From: Lineus longissimus
Lineage: Eukaryota; Nemertea; Pilidiophora; Heteronemertea; Lineidae
Reading direction: 5' to 3'
DNA: 64,000 nucleotides
NCBI RefSeq assembly: GCF_910592395.1
Contig: NC_088310.1
Span: 21,953,501-22,017,500 of the forward strand
Every line of letters starts with the position of its first letter. The first letter of the stretch is position 1. The position numbers and the translations under genes are program-made. The notes under the pieces were generated by a model. That model saw nothing but the letters and a program-made list of their open reading frames with translations, did not search any database and had not been told where the DNA came from. Below are positions 1-13,207 of the stretch, piece by piece.

Positions 1-358
1 AGCACACTTTAGTCATGGAATAGTTCTCTATAATCATTTGTTTTTAAATGTACATTATACACAAATTCAAAACTTTCGAAGAACACCACATCGTTTTCAG
101 TCAATATATTTTCTTCTCAGTCGTTTTAGGTTGTTGTCTGCAAACCGACCATTGTGTATTCACGTCACACACAATGTAGCCTATCACGCGATTTACGCTG
201 TGTCACATGACGCACACATCGCCTTCTTTGAAGACGAGGCTGTGGCTATACTTTTGTGACACATGACAACATAGACGCCACCATGATTGTCTCTAATCAG
301 GAAGCTACTTCGTGTTTGCACGAAAATGTTCTGAGCACATTTTATTGTCCACTAGATG
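1..358. other. Sequence downstream of Six3/6, possible 3' UTR
   Basis: This stretch lies 3' of the Six3/6 stop codon. Apart from the AATAAA at 341-346 I see nothing recognisable. Short open frames here show no known domain. Confidence 0.4.
341..346 (-). terminator. Candidate polyadenylation signal AATAAA of Six3/6
   Basis: A perfect AATAAA on the minus strand lies 12 bases after the stop codon. It is the only exact AATAAA or ATTAAA between the stop and the window edge. If used, the 3' UTR would be only a few tens of bases. A longer UTR running out of the window is equally possible. Confidence 0.4.
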
Positions 359-635
359 TCAGTGCGGTGACGGCGACATTGACGATGACGACGTAGTAGA
401 TGACGTCACAGATCCCGTTGTTGATTCTGGTGATGGTCTGGCATCTTTTCTCATTACTAGAGGTATCGGCATGGGGAGTGGTGGATCGGGCAGCTTAGTT
501 GCTCCGTGCACCTCCTCGATATCATCGTCGTCGTCGTCCTCCATCCCCGATGGGGGCGAGGGAGGCAAGTCTCTGATTGGGGGTGACGTACTGCAGCCCC
601 CTGCTCCTTGCTGTTGGTGATGAAGCTGCTGAAGT
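359..635 (-). CDS. Six3/6: Six3/6, coding exon 2 (C-terminal tail)
   Basis: This exon supplies the last base of Arg193 and residues 194-284, ending at TGA (359-361). It opens with a Gln/His-rich run (LQQLHHQQQ), then a Pro-rich stretch with two SPP motifs. An acidic run of six Asp follows at residues 216-221, inside MEDDDDDDIEE and encoded by a GAC/GAT repeat. A Pro-rich PPLPMPIP segment comes next, and the tail from about residue 264 is Ser/Thr-rich and ends in SPSPH. The frame is fixed by the acceptor at 636-637 and by joining cleanly to exon 1. C-terminal tails in this family are poorly conserved, so the assignment rests on splice geometry, shared strand, correct phase and the family-like start. 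An open frame on the opposite strand over the same bases is a shadow of this low-complexity exon. Confidence 0.86.
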
Positions 636-3600
636 CTGGAAAGATAGAAGGGCAGATTTCGGTAAGGAATTGTGAGACTATATTACGCTGACTTCCTTTA
701 CATTCTGAAATAAACAAACAACATACACACGCAATTTCTCAATGACTACAGCTAGGTACAAGCTAATTGATATGTATTTTCCCAGTTCTGCTGAAACTCT
801 TTCCAAAAGCTGAAGAGGCCAAATACATGTTCTTAAGACTTGTCAATACAAATATATAAGTTTCGTCATGTCCTTTTTGATTAATTAGTTTTGTTTTTTT
901 ATTCTCTTTAATGCATTTTTGGAAAGGAATATAAAAATGAATTATCAGCAAAAGAAATGATAAAGTTGATAACGCGCAATATGTACACAATGAAATATAG
1001 TTTTCTAACTTAATGACTAAAAACACATGTGTCTGAATCAAGTTTCATTATTACGTCCCGGATGATTGATAGACCTGCGTCTGGAATGAAACGGCCCCCA
1101 GTGTACATCGATTTCCCATTCATCTATCCCAGAATGTTCACCAGAATGTCGATTTTGATAGGGTTGTAATAAACTTTCGCATTTCTAAAGAAAGTGTAAG
1201 ACGTAATGAATCGACGTATTACATGAATGCCTCGTAATGATACTTAATTGAAAAACGTATCTTCCGAAATACTAGCAGTAATTACATTCTGAACAATATT
1301 CAGAAACAAAAGATGATCCATTTTCGTAATTCACATTCCGGGCTTCAAGTCGTCTCGATCAATATAAATAATACTCTTGAGACGAGTAGATACAAACTAT
1401 TGCACTTTCATTTAAGATAATTAAAAGAGGCGAAGTCGTAGTAGATTAAAAAACATATAGCGTGTCATCTTTGATGAAGTGTACTTTGGTTCTTACTTTG
1501 TTGGTTGTCACTGAGTCCATTTCTAAGAGTTATGCTATTACATGATCGATTACATGACTGATAAGAAAGAAAATTACTCTTAAGCAAGTATCGTGTTAGC
1601 TGTCTGTGATGCGAGCTTCTGTACTAATTACATTTTATTGAATATCACCAATCCTTTCTATTGACATGATATGTATTAATTATCTGCCCGTGGAGACAAA
1701 AGTTTCTGATACTGGCTGAGGATCGAATCGGTGAGTGATCATTTTCACAAGTTGTTGCACAAATTGTTTCTTTTCTTGAAAACAGGTCGCTTGTTCTCTA
1801 TTTCTCTATTTCCCCAAGAAATATAGCAAAATATATGGTGAATACCAAACAGAGACTTTTCGAGTTATTCGTTTGGGTTTGTGGAAAATTTAACAGTTGT
1901 TGTTATAGGAAATGCCTGTATTTTCGGCATATCCTTTAAAATTGAATCGCGTAAGCTACAAAGTCCTTGGCCGAATCCTTTGGAAAGTAAGTCAGCGCGG
2001 TATGGTCCAGTAAAAGTAAGTTTCAGAGAAAAAACTGATCTTGCACCTACTAAATCTAATTAAAGTTTTTACAATGCTGACGGGATCATATTTCATACAT
2101 TATCTTCCATAAGTTTACGTAATCATCAAAAGATTCCAAGAATGTCTGAGATGCGACGGGAAATGTTTACGATGGGAAAACGTAAATAGAACCCAGACGG
2201 ATATTGGCAAGAATAATAGCTGAACCCTTTGAGGAAGTCACGAGCAGTGTTTCCATACAGTAATACAATACTACCGAGTTGATTGCATGGGAGGGCGCCA
2301 GTATTGTTCTTGAGTCATAATAATGAAAGCATTATCATAATTAATAGATCCCACAATGGCAAGTGCAGACCCATTGACATCAAAATCAATTAAATTGATG
2401 AAGGATATCGGAGTTTGAGTCTTGCCATGGCTTGAGCGTTGCTTGGTGGTTTCTGTCTTTCTTTGTGTTCATTATTGTTTTGCTTTGTCCAATTGTCGCG
2501 GGGAATAACAGCACTACGATATTGCTTAATTATGAATGAGAATGTATTATATTTGTACTGTAAACCGGTGCAAGAGAAACCAAGCAGTCAGGAAGGCGAA
2601 CACTGGTAATTATTACCCAAGTTATTTTCTGTTGACGTTGTAATTGCAACAAGAATTCATGGGAACTGCAGTATAAAACAACAGCCACGGACATGAACAA
2701 GTGGAAGGTTTGCCTGAGTTTTTGCTTTGCAAGCATGACCCCTTCTTCATAATAAAGAAATTATCCATGAGGATTGTGGAAAGATTATTGAACTGCACAA
2801 ATACATCGGACCATCGTTTTGCTCGCGCCTTCCCAGATTATTCAAAATGCTGTTTTGCTATGTTTATCTCGTCACGACAGAAACAACATAAACTGAGCGC
2901 CATTTTGAACAAATGAAAGCTTCGTTAGAGCAAAAGCTCCCGCGAGGCGTGGATTAGTATCTTTTGCATTTGCGGGAGGGTCTTTTTCTGGGATAATCCT
3001 TTTGAACATCATGGTGATCATCTGGCATGTCTTGGTTGCTTTTGAGAATATATCAGTTCTGTGATGACTGGCTGTCTAATCTCAAGTTGACGTCAGTTGT
3101 TTCTGCTCCAAAATCAATCTATTTTCCCATGCTGATGCTAAGCGAGAGGGAAAAATTGTAGACGAATATCTAGACACAAAAAAGTTGGCTGAGCCAACGG
3201 AGAATGATTAAACTAAGTTTGGATTAAATGTTTTTTCTTTATTGCCGCTTTCAGTATAATCGCTAAACAACTGAGTTAACGACGTGTTTGATGAAGCGTA
3301 CATGATCATACACGGGAGACCGCTCTGGAACCAAACAACTCTGACATGTCTGACGTCTGCCGTCTCCGAACCCTCTTAACCAGTGATTCCTGCATAAATG
3401 TTGACCTCGTTGCTAGTTTCAAACGAGCGCCATCACTGGTCAAGCCGCCGGTTTCGCCGTGATAAGAGTTAGTAAGGGCTCAATATTTTTTGGCATTGAG
3501 CGTGGAGGCATAACACTTCAGAAATCCAGTACAGGGCACATTGCAATATTCTGATCTGACAAGAACAAAATCTTTTTAAAAATGCTGCTAGACGAGTGGA

Positions 3601-3985
3601 TGTTTGAGGGCAAAATAGAGGACGAATAACTGTATTGTCTTGTAACTACAAGTATTAATAGCAGTATCAAATACTGCAAATACAGACTGATATCAAGCTG
3701 TGAAATGACAGATAAACCTCGACCCAGTTTGGTACCACTATTCCGCGATGAAATTGTATACCTTGGCATTCCGGGAACAATTGATGGTTATTGGATCCCG
3801 GTGGTTGCCAAATTACAATATACAAGTTTTCTGGGATAATATGGGTACACCCAAATATTAGGATATGTTTCCAGCTGAAAGCGGTCCTTGAATTGATGTA
3901 CCCAAGGAGGAAAACTGTTCAGTGCCCACCTGATCTGCCTTTGCCTCTGAATAATTTTACTCCCAAACCTAAAATTTCCCTTTTT

Positions 3986-4017
3986 AAAGAAAAAAAAAGA
4001 AAAAAAAGAAAGAAAGG
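3986..4017 (+). repeat. A-rich homopurine tract
   Basis: There are 32 consecutive purines, mostly A with single G interruptions. This is simple low-complexity sequence and creates a spurious Lys-rich open frame on the plus strand. Confidence 0.8.
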
Positions 4018-6984
4018 TAGACAGTCTTGTTCTGCGAAGAAAGGAAAAGTTGAGAAAAAGAGGGAAAATCCAGGGTTTTTAATGGTGCAATATTTATATG
4101 GAGAATCAAATTATATAATGAAGTTTCAGTAAATAATGAATAGATCCTTTTTTCTATTGGATTTATTTCTCGGCGGAAATCAAATTCATACCAGATCTAT
4201 CCTTCCTTATACTTACGTTTATTGTTGATTTTTATTTTTAAAGATATTGACAGAAAAACAAGTTGCATTTTGATGTCGGGTGTTTTTATAATCACAATCA
4301 CAAGTTTGCATTATTTGCGCCAACAAATTTTCCGCACCCTCACTATGTTTTCTATCTAGATAATTTGCGTTTGAATACAACTAAAGCTGAGACATACGTG
4401 TAGTCTGCAATACTTTGGTAAAATTGCAACGAAATATGGAGAAAGTTAGAAACAATATCAAATCCGTATTTTCATACATAATCCCAAATTGTACTTGCAT
4501 AAACGTGATATTCATAATGTATTAGACTAGTGCACTTTCTTTGAGAAGGCGAAAGTACGACATATCATGACGGATAATTGTAGGGGAGGGGTATGTATAA
4601 CCTAATGTGAATAACGATCATTGTTATACATTTATATATCCCAAAATACAGAATGACTAACAGAAAGGGTGATACCTTATATCTCTACCATGTTGAAAAA
4701 CATGTAGACTTTATGAATAAAAACCTTATAAAGCCAATAATGGAAAGTTGAATACGTCTGACCCGAGTATGTGTTGCTTTATCATAGCGAAATTCAAAGT
4801 GAAAGGGGTATTCAGAACATACTCAAGCAAACGTCAAAGGCTTTATTTTGATATTATCTATTTTCAAACTTTTGATATTTGTTGATGAAAAGGCTAGTAT
4901 CGCTATATCTTGATACGTCCCTCTGTCAAACTTCCATTCATTTTGTCTTAAAAGGTCGCTATCATGAGTTATTGAAATATCGAAGTTAGGTTTACCATTC
5001 ATAGCTTTTCCATTCAGGGTTGATGATATGAGCCTCCAACAGGATGAGTCTTGTCTAAAGCTTTCAGTGACACTAGTTTCATGACTATTGAAGATCATGT
5101 TTTCATAGGCCAGTGGAATAATGCCAGAATATCTCGCCAAAATTGGTACAGAGAATACAATTTGAATGACACCTAAACTAACAATTGGAATAATTCTAAT
5201 AGTTCTTGTCGCCTGGTTGACAGGAGATGAATGCATTATTACAATACATAACAGGATATAATGATACTAATTTTCCGCCAGGAAATTTCTTGGTTGGATA
5301 CCTCCTGGTGAAAAAGTATATGATGACAGTCAAATCAACATTAGGTAGCAAATGAACCGAAAACGTCCTCTTCGAATATCTTCAAGGATTTTTGAACTCA
5401 ATGAAAGATATCAAAATATCATTGACAAAAGTTATTATCCCTCAATTATGTTGTCCGGTGACGGTATTGGTCAGGGACAGTATTCCTGTCTGTACCTTAT
5501 AGGCTGGAGGTCATAAAACTATTTAGGATTTCTATCAGCAACAGTGCTCAATTTTGAAGTGAGCCTTTTGACTTATTCTAAATTCATCACACCCACAAAC
5601 CCCCATTCCGCAAGATACAAACTCTACTTGTAGGTTGTTCTTTGATAACAAGGACCATGGGGTGCACTCCAGCAATCCATACGACACCTCACTCACATAC
5701 TTAACGGTTATACAGAGAGGACAACTCAGCACCACAAACGAAACAGATATCTAATTGGCCAAATATGCCTCCTGACTAGAAGTGTAAAATTCGGGACTTG
5801 ACAATCCAAAGATCAATCTATGATATCGGGGGCATTCGGTGCACGCTTTGTAACGTTGGTTAAGTGACTTTACAAGCACTCTGATATGACAAGTTGGAAA
5901 AACACGAGTATCATCCAACTTCAGAAAAGTTTGGGCGATAGTTACAAACACTTGTGTGCACTAAGCAGAATAGAGTGTGGTCACGGTGGCCGTGCCCGCC
6001 ACTGCGCCGGCAGATGACCCAACTACACCAGTCTTGAGTAGTGCTTCTTTTTGAAAAAGCTGCTGATAATTGGGGATATGGTGTCATGTGTGGTGTCATC
6101 GGCTCCGCGTCTGTGGCTCGGTCGCAACTTGGCATTCCGATGGACACTTGACCCAACGTAGACCAGAGGTGAACCGGGTGGATCTAAACTCATTCACAGA
6201 AGAAGGCACTGCCATATTCGCTAGATTCAGTTTTGTGTTTTTGATCACGGAACAGTTGGAATACAGTATCTGCTAAATATTATGTCGATGTCGAGGTTGA
6301 TGGTTGTTTTTCAGCACTATTTTATGTTTGTGGGTGGAGATTGGTGCACTGGGATTGTGTAAAAAAATACTCTTTATTGCAACGTGTTGCTATGGGCAAT
6401 TATTCGTTTGGAAAGCTTGTAGCATACTTGGTGAAGTTATCTGATTACGGTTGAAAAGTTTAAATCACATTTCAGTTCAAATGAACACAACAAAATACAA
6501 AATATATCTTTAGAAACTCTCTATAAATAACTTAATTTCGCTAAAAGGGGAAGGATGGGCGTATAGAAAACACTGAGTTTAATTCAACTCTTACATGGCA
6601 AATAATTTAAAAGGGTATTTTGTGGCTATCCATTAAAAAATCGCAAATGTTTTAAGGGAATGCCTCGAGGAAAGGACCAGGTATTTCAAAGGGATAGCCT
6701 TACCAAAAGTGCTTGTCTCAGGGGGATACTTTACAGACTTGAGTTTGCCCAGTGAGATAATTTGGAATTCTGAACATGGCCTGAGGATTGAGAACATTTT
6801 GAATTCGAGATTTTGAGAATTGAAGACGTTTGAAGGGGCATATCATGATGGAAGGATGTTCACTTTAAACGGAACTTCCCCTCAGGTTACTTTGTACAAA
6901 GATTGGCTTTTAGCACAAGGGCATGAAAATGAGTATTGCTTGGAATAGTCTAGCCTGTAGGCCTATTTTGATGTCTAGGGAGAG

Positions 6985-7062
6985 TTAAGCAGACTGGTAA
7001 CTCCGCTCTCTCACGACACAGAGGGATACCTCCATCGTCGCTCCCTTAGGGCAAGGGTTCAA
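6985..7062 (+). repeat. Possible tRNA-derived (SINE-like) remnant
   Basis: An A-box-like segment (AGCAGACTGGTAACTCCGCT, about 6988-7007) is followed by a partial CTCT/AGAG stem. A good B-box-like GGGTTCAAATC lies near 7048-7058. The T-stem does not pair and no acceptor stem closes, so it is not a functional tRNA. A degraded tRNA-derived SINE head is the best guess. No second copy was found in the window, so chance remains possible. Confidence 0.3.
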
Positions 7063-10000
7063 ATCGGGAGCCAAATATAACCATGGGGAAATATCTCAAA
7101 TATTTGTCTACGGGTTCTGAGGGAACATATCGAAGTATGTTGATGATGGGTGTGTTTGCAAGTCAAAGTCATCACTCCCTTAATTCTAAAAAAACGGAAC
7201 ATATCGGAACCAATCAATAGTTTTTCAGGAAAAATTACATCTGCCATGGTATTTTGACGACATTTTCTTTGATTAAATTTCAATTTTTTATCAAATGATA
7301 CAAGTCCCCATCTTTGGCGCATTGCATTTTCTTCAAAACAAAGTGTAGGATTATTTTTAAAGATGATGTGTTTTGTGTTTTTGAATCTTTGAACGGAGAA
7401 TAATTAAGGGTATTTTGATGATTCATTGGATCATGTCAACTCGTGGATGACTTGTGTTCAAGTGACCCCTGCGAATTGAAAGGGCCAATGCAAACACCAA
7501 GACTACTTTCACGGCAATTAAAAAATCTACCGGCCATTCAGATACCCGGACGAATGTTCTTTGCAATTATCCTGACGACAGTCTTCGTGATTTTGAAGGT
7601 CAATGCAATACTTTTTCCGACATTGTGAAACAAAGTGTCTCCCCTTAGGGAATATTAAGTGATGCGGATTCCTCATAATGCAGGATAATCATTTTAAACA
7701 ACGACAAATTAGTTACAGCACTTTTCACTTTGAAGGGTCAAGGAAGCTTTCATTAACAGTCAAAGGAAGCTTTTAAGTACGTTTTAGTCACACAGGAGAG
7801 GGTCAAGACTTCCTGTGAATAAAGGGCGGGCATGATAGATTAAGCTCCTCCTAATCACTTAAAGGTGTTTTAATGCGTCTTGGTCATTGAACACCTTTAT
7901 TCCAAAGTTCTGGTCAGTGGTGTCGGAAATGGCCTTCCCCCTACAGGGATTAATTTCACTGTGACATTGTGCTCGTGTTTAGTTAGCAATTTTGCTTGTT
8001 TTTATACAACAAAATACAAATAATTCAAAACACCCATTAAAATGTCGATAATTCTACCATGAGTTTTTCACCAACATGACCATTTATGACTAATCTGTCG
8101 CGCAATTCTTCCGTATTTCCCGAGGCAGTTGTAAGACATGGTCTGTCACTTGGTTTACTTAAAGATTTACCTTGTTTCTACCCATAAAATCGCTTCCTTC
8201 ATTGCTGTGTAAACAGTTCGCCAAACCCTGCCTGAGGCTGCAATACTTGAGTATATAGCTCGCGGTGTAGTATCCCGTCTTAGCGTACCAACACAATGGT
8301 GGCTCTTTCAAATTGGACGGTTTCTTGTACCCTAACCCCGTCTGATCCACTTAGGGACTAACGGGGCTATGTGTTAGAGCTGACACGGGTGACAACTGCA
8401 CTTAATCTGATTTCAGCACCGTGATGGATCTCCAACTCTAACCCATGAATAATTCATTCAGACACAGCTATGTTTTGATATCTCTTTTTAAGAGCAAGCT
8501 TTTTCCCAATGCAGTTTTCCGGGGATATTCACCCTGTTACTGTTAACGCTTGACAGGAAACCCCACACAAGGGATTTAGGCTTGATCCCCAATGGGACCA
8601 ACCCTGTCTGTGTTTTGCTTCCTACTCTAAAAACCGTAACATTTCCTAGCCTGCCTTTATCCCCTGTTGACTTCACTACTATGAAATATATATAATTAAA
8701 ACAGGAATGCAAACACACGTTGATAAGTGATTCAAGGTTTGAATTGTTTGCAATGTTATGAACGCTGGTCGAAGAAAATCAAATTGTTTTACTTAGATAC
8801 TCGTATTTCTGGCCGATAGGCTTCACTATTGATTGTGAAAAGGCTTTGCGTACCGAACAGGAATCGAAAACACTTAATAAATAACATCATTGAAGGTATT
8901 AACGAACGAACGCCAAAGAATATCAATGATTTTAATTGCTGATTTAAAAGTTGTGTTTTTGTATAATGGGTTTTTAAGGGCAACAACTAGTTTTGTCGAG
9001 GCCAGTGCCATAAGCTGTCCGGTGGGCCTCTTGTCCCAGCCTGTACATGTATGATAGGCAAGATGCCACCCTACCTGAGAATTTCCGGAGATTACATTCA
9101 GGCCCTTTTAACTCATTTGCAATTCGACTGAAGGAATCCAATTCATTTTGAGACACCACGGGTGTAACGGGTTTGGTTTTGCAGCCACTTACATTCTGGC
9201 ATTTTTAAACAAAAATACATTCTCTATTAAAAGATTCTCTCACACAGGAAAGATAATTAATGTTATAAGTACAAAGGCCAGGTGTGATTTCAAAATTAGA
9301 AGTTGGGCGCTGGCATGCGTGACATTTACGACAATGAGCTTGAGCCATCATTATGAAAGTGAGTGGTTTTTACTGTCTCTTGAAATGTCAAATATAAACA
9401 ACAGTATACATGTATGTTTTTAGAGACAGATGTATAGGATACTATTTTAGACTTCCAGTCATCTGCATTTGGGTTCGTCCTATAGCAAACCTAACTAGTA
9501 ATTAGTCAGTTGAGACTTAGCACCTGCTATCAGCAAACATTCCAAGTTACATTTGTCTATGTATGCGTAAACTATTAGAGAGTTAAACCATTAAACAAAC
9601 AGGTAAAAGAGCCTCCCAAGTGTCAACCAATAATCATGCTCATTGATTTGGAAACTAGCGCAAATGGCTGAGGAAAACAAAGGATGGTAGGTAGGGACGG
9701 CAGCCATTACAGCCTCGTTCGAACAATCCTCAATACACGGCATAGCTACTAAAATCATCTGTTTGTTAGACCATCATACGAGGTTGATTGCGATCTATTA
9801 CAAATAAACAGTTGGTCTAAATTGACTGAAAAGATTCCACCCAGACTCCCCAGCAGTAGGAGGTCCGAATACCTTCATCTTTTTTTCTAGCTGGCTGTCA
9901 GCAGTTGAGTTAAAAAAAGCGATGGCTAACGTGTAAATTTTAGCGTAAATTGTTCACCACCATCATCGAACTAGGTATGAGGTGCTATTATCTGTTCGAG

Positions 10001-10620
10001 CATGAAGAGAAATGTTTTGTAACTGCAAGAGTGATAATAATGTAGAAGTTATACAAATTAATTGGAATCATGATGTTAATCCTTGCCGAGTATTTAGGAA
10101 TATGATAGAACGGAACTGGCATTGGCATGCCTCCTATCCCAGCCTATCTTTCTTTGTTTTCTTCAACAATCGTTCTTTTTCTCGGAAGGACGTTATGGAG
10201 TGAAATGGCCTGACTGCAACAGAGGTAATATCTATTGCGATCATGACAGAAATCCCTCTTAGTTGTCCGACATTAGGAAACTTTGTTCATTGTGCTGGAA
10301 CTTTTTCTCCAACGGATTGCATTTCCTTTCACTGCGTGCAAAGCGAAGTCATCTCATGAATGCCTTAAGTTCTTTTGAAAGTCAAAATATCAACATTTTG
10401 AACAAAACTACGGGTGTTCTTGTAGTTAATTGAAAACCGATTGACGCGCTATATTCAGAAATGTACAGGTCATCTTTACATTGACAGACAAAGACCCGAA
10501 GCAGCTAGATGCATATAAACATCGGACACCTTATTGACATGTACTCGGCAGTCAAACCTTGGTGAATTCACGCAAATTCAGTTTAGAAAATAAAAAAAAT
10601 ATTGACTAGAATAGAAATCA

Positions 10621-10630
10621 TGATTGACAG
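10621..10630 (+). promoter_or_regulatory. Exact Pbx-Meis/Prep composite site in the Six3/6 intron
   Basis: TGATTGACAG is the canonical decamer for Pbx with Meis or Prep (TALE homeodomain heterodimers). It is one of four exact copies between 10.6 and 24.2 kb. Binding is inferred from the motif alone. Confidence 0.45.
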
Positions 10631-13122
10631 ATCAAGTAATAATGGTTAGGCCTGAACAAACTTTTGTCACGCCGAGGGTTGTATGCAGACTGCAATCTCA
10701 ACTCGGTGGGACTATTGAATATCTCACTTGTACGTAAACTATCAATGACAGTGTCAGGATCACCATATGAATTATGAGCAATATTGCCATTTTTCATTCA
10801 AATATACCAATGCGAGCCTGTAAGGTGATCCAGGAGTCACATGATGGTTTGTTTATTTTTCAATTGACAGTTGAATGGCGTCCGGGCAGGTTTGTTGTTT
10901 TGATAGAGAGGTTCCGAGTATGATCCGTAAACGAGAACGGGGTTAGCATTTTGACGACGGATATCGCGTTGCCTATTGTTAAAAATGAATACAACACTGC
11001 CATTGACTGTGTCTGCCTAGACACAATTTTACAAAACAATCAACTTGACTTGAGGACGTCAGCCCGAGAAAAAGTCACCTCGTTGTCGTTCTCTTATCAG
11101 AATCCGAAGCTCTCTGATAATCCGATTCTCATCGAACATAACTGGTGAATTGCTACAGCATATTGGCCTCACCATGATTGAACACCTTGGATTGAAAGTT
11201 GTGTAAGCATTGCGCCAAATTTAGAACTCCATGATAGGAAATCATTTTTATTTCTCCATTTTCACCCATCGTGATTTAGGTGTGGTTACCACTCAATCAA
11301 CGTTTAATTGTTTGGTCACCCCAGGCGAAATGTTGGGTATCATTGCAATATCTGAAAGAGCAGTCGTTGAATGTAGTTTATTTTTTAAGTCTAAACTGCA
11401 ATATCACTACGATAGTATGGACGATGGTCACTGTTTGTCATTGTTTTGATTACAATGTAATAATAGTTATCAAGATCTTTGATATGATAAATATTTTTGT
11501 TTTGCGACTATTCATTCAGGTAGAATTCCTTTGTTCTAAGATGGAAATGCTACAACAACATCCGAATCACACTCTGTTTATGAGGTGTTTGTTCCAATGG
11601 ATATTTACGTGGCAATCTTAATCGTATATCAAGACAATGTGGAAATTGAATAATTAGATAGGAGTTAAAGATTGTTAATCATATTTAAACCTAGTATTGT
11701 ACATATGATGTTAGATGATTGATCCAGGCTAATACTAAACAGTTCATGATGTTGGTACTAAATAGCCATTACATGATTGTGTGGCTATAAGGATGGTTCG
11801 GAATCCTTTAGATGCGAACGTTCTTACGCATTGATACATATATAAGATATACGGTATGCACTTTATATGTGATATTATTTATATAGAGTTAAGGTTCGAT
11901 GCCATGTTGAGATGTTAAGAACATCTAAATTATTGGACCAGGAATTTGTAAATTTCCGTCAAATCATCTCTGCTTGGACGTTAGGGAAATTATCACCTAA
12001 ATGATGGTTTTAACGAGCAGTTTTAATATAATTGTTTTATGAATCCTGATTCTGTTTTGTCCCTGCCCTTAACGAACTTGAAACATACATGTACTTGCAA
12101 TTTTGTCAATTTGGCAACTGTATCAAATTGAGATTTTCCCTGGGAGAATATAAGTTTGGAATCTTCCCAGGTCATTTTGAAACGCCCAGAAGTTCTGACC
12201 CGAGTAATAACTTTAATCATAGGCTGATTGGCAAATGAAAATCTTTTATGAGTTACAACCGACGTCAGAGTAATTTTTCACATGCTTTAATTCAACCATG
12301 AATTAACTTGGCCTAAAGTTTTTAATGATCACAAGCAACCAATTGAGATTTTAGTAATGAAGTATGTTTGCCAGGCGGCCGACCCCATGGTTCAGACCAC
12401 CAGGCGTAAAGCTCCGGCATGTCCGGTACTCAATGCAAACCCAGGATCATTTCTTTACTGATGAATACAACGGAATTGTCCCGTATATTATAGTTAAACA
12501 TGTATATCAATACGAAATTAGTTGGTAGAATTTTATATGGAAATAAAATTAGGTAGTCCTTTATGACATTTGTATAAAAGTTGTGGGGTCCACTTTTTCT
12601 CTAAATAGGCCTATTTCTTACTAGCCTGGGGTGTTCTTTTTTCTAATTTAGTACCCATGCAGGAAATCAATTCTGATAGATTTATTGCTTTTAACATTTT
12701 CAAGGAGACATTGATAACTAACTTACTTATATTGTAATATAGCACCTGGGGGCATCTTAGGTATTTCTGGTGTTAATTGACCACTTTGGCGGAAGCACAA
12801 CTAACGTGTCCGGTCGCGAACAAGATCATACTCAGCAAGTCTTGCAGAAAGGCAGCCGCCAAGGGTTACGATCAATTTCCCTCTTAGCACACAAAATATT
12901 TTCATAAACGATTGCTTAAAAATTAGATTGGTGTCCGTGAAATTAATTTTCTTCGGTAATAATGTTTGATTGGGGTGCATATCATGAGCTATTTCGCTTT
13001 ATTGGTGATCCAACTCGGTTCGTGCGTCAGAAACGAGGCACTTATTGGAGGAAAAACTAGTTGACTATGGACAATAAAGCACGCATGCTATGATTTGCTA
13101 TTTGCTGTGGGATGCAAGGTCT

Positions 13123-13207
13123 GGATTAGCTATTCCATTGTTATGTAAATAATATGGTATTATGCAATAATTCCGAACTGTTGATTAAAACTCTGGCATA
13201 TGCAAAT
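13123..13207 (+). promoter_or_regulatory. Candidate anterior neural enhancer core: Otx-type, Sox-POU and octamer sites
   Basis: GGATTA (13123-13128) is an Otx-type K50 homeodomain site. CATTGTTATGTAAAT (13136-13150) differs at one base from the Sox2-Oct4 composite CATTGTTATGCAAAT. An exact octamer ATGCAAAT lies at 13200-13207. SoxB, POU and Otx factors act in the anterior neurectoderm where Six3/6 is expressed in other bilaterians. The sites are seen, and the enhancer role is inferred. Confidence 0.4.

Noticed and set aside
312-620. Plus-strand open frame of 102 codons with a Ser run
   Set aside because: It lies antisense to Six3/6 exon 2. The Ser run is the complement of the Asp-coding GAC repeat.
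457-717. Minus-strand open frame of 86 codons across the exon 2 acceptor
   Set aside because: It is the wrong frame relative to the splice that joins exon 1, and runs through the acceptor into the intron.
4823-5236. Minus-strand open frame of 137 codons inside the intron
   Set aside because: It has protein-like composition but no recognisable domain, no splice partners and no neighbours. An unrecognised nested gene cannot be excluded; a protein search or RNA-seq would settle it.
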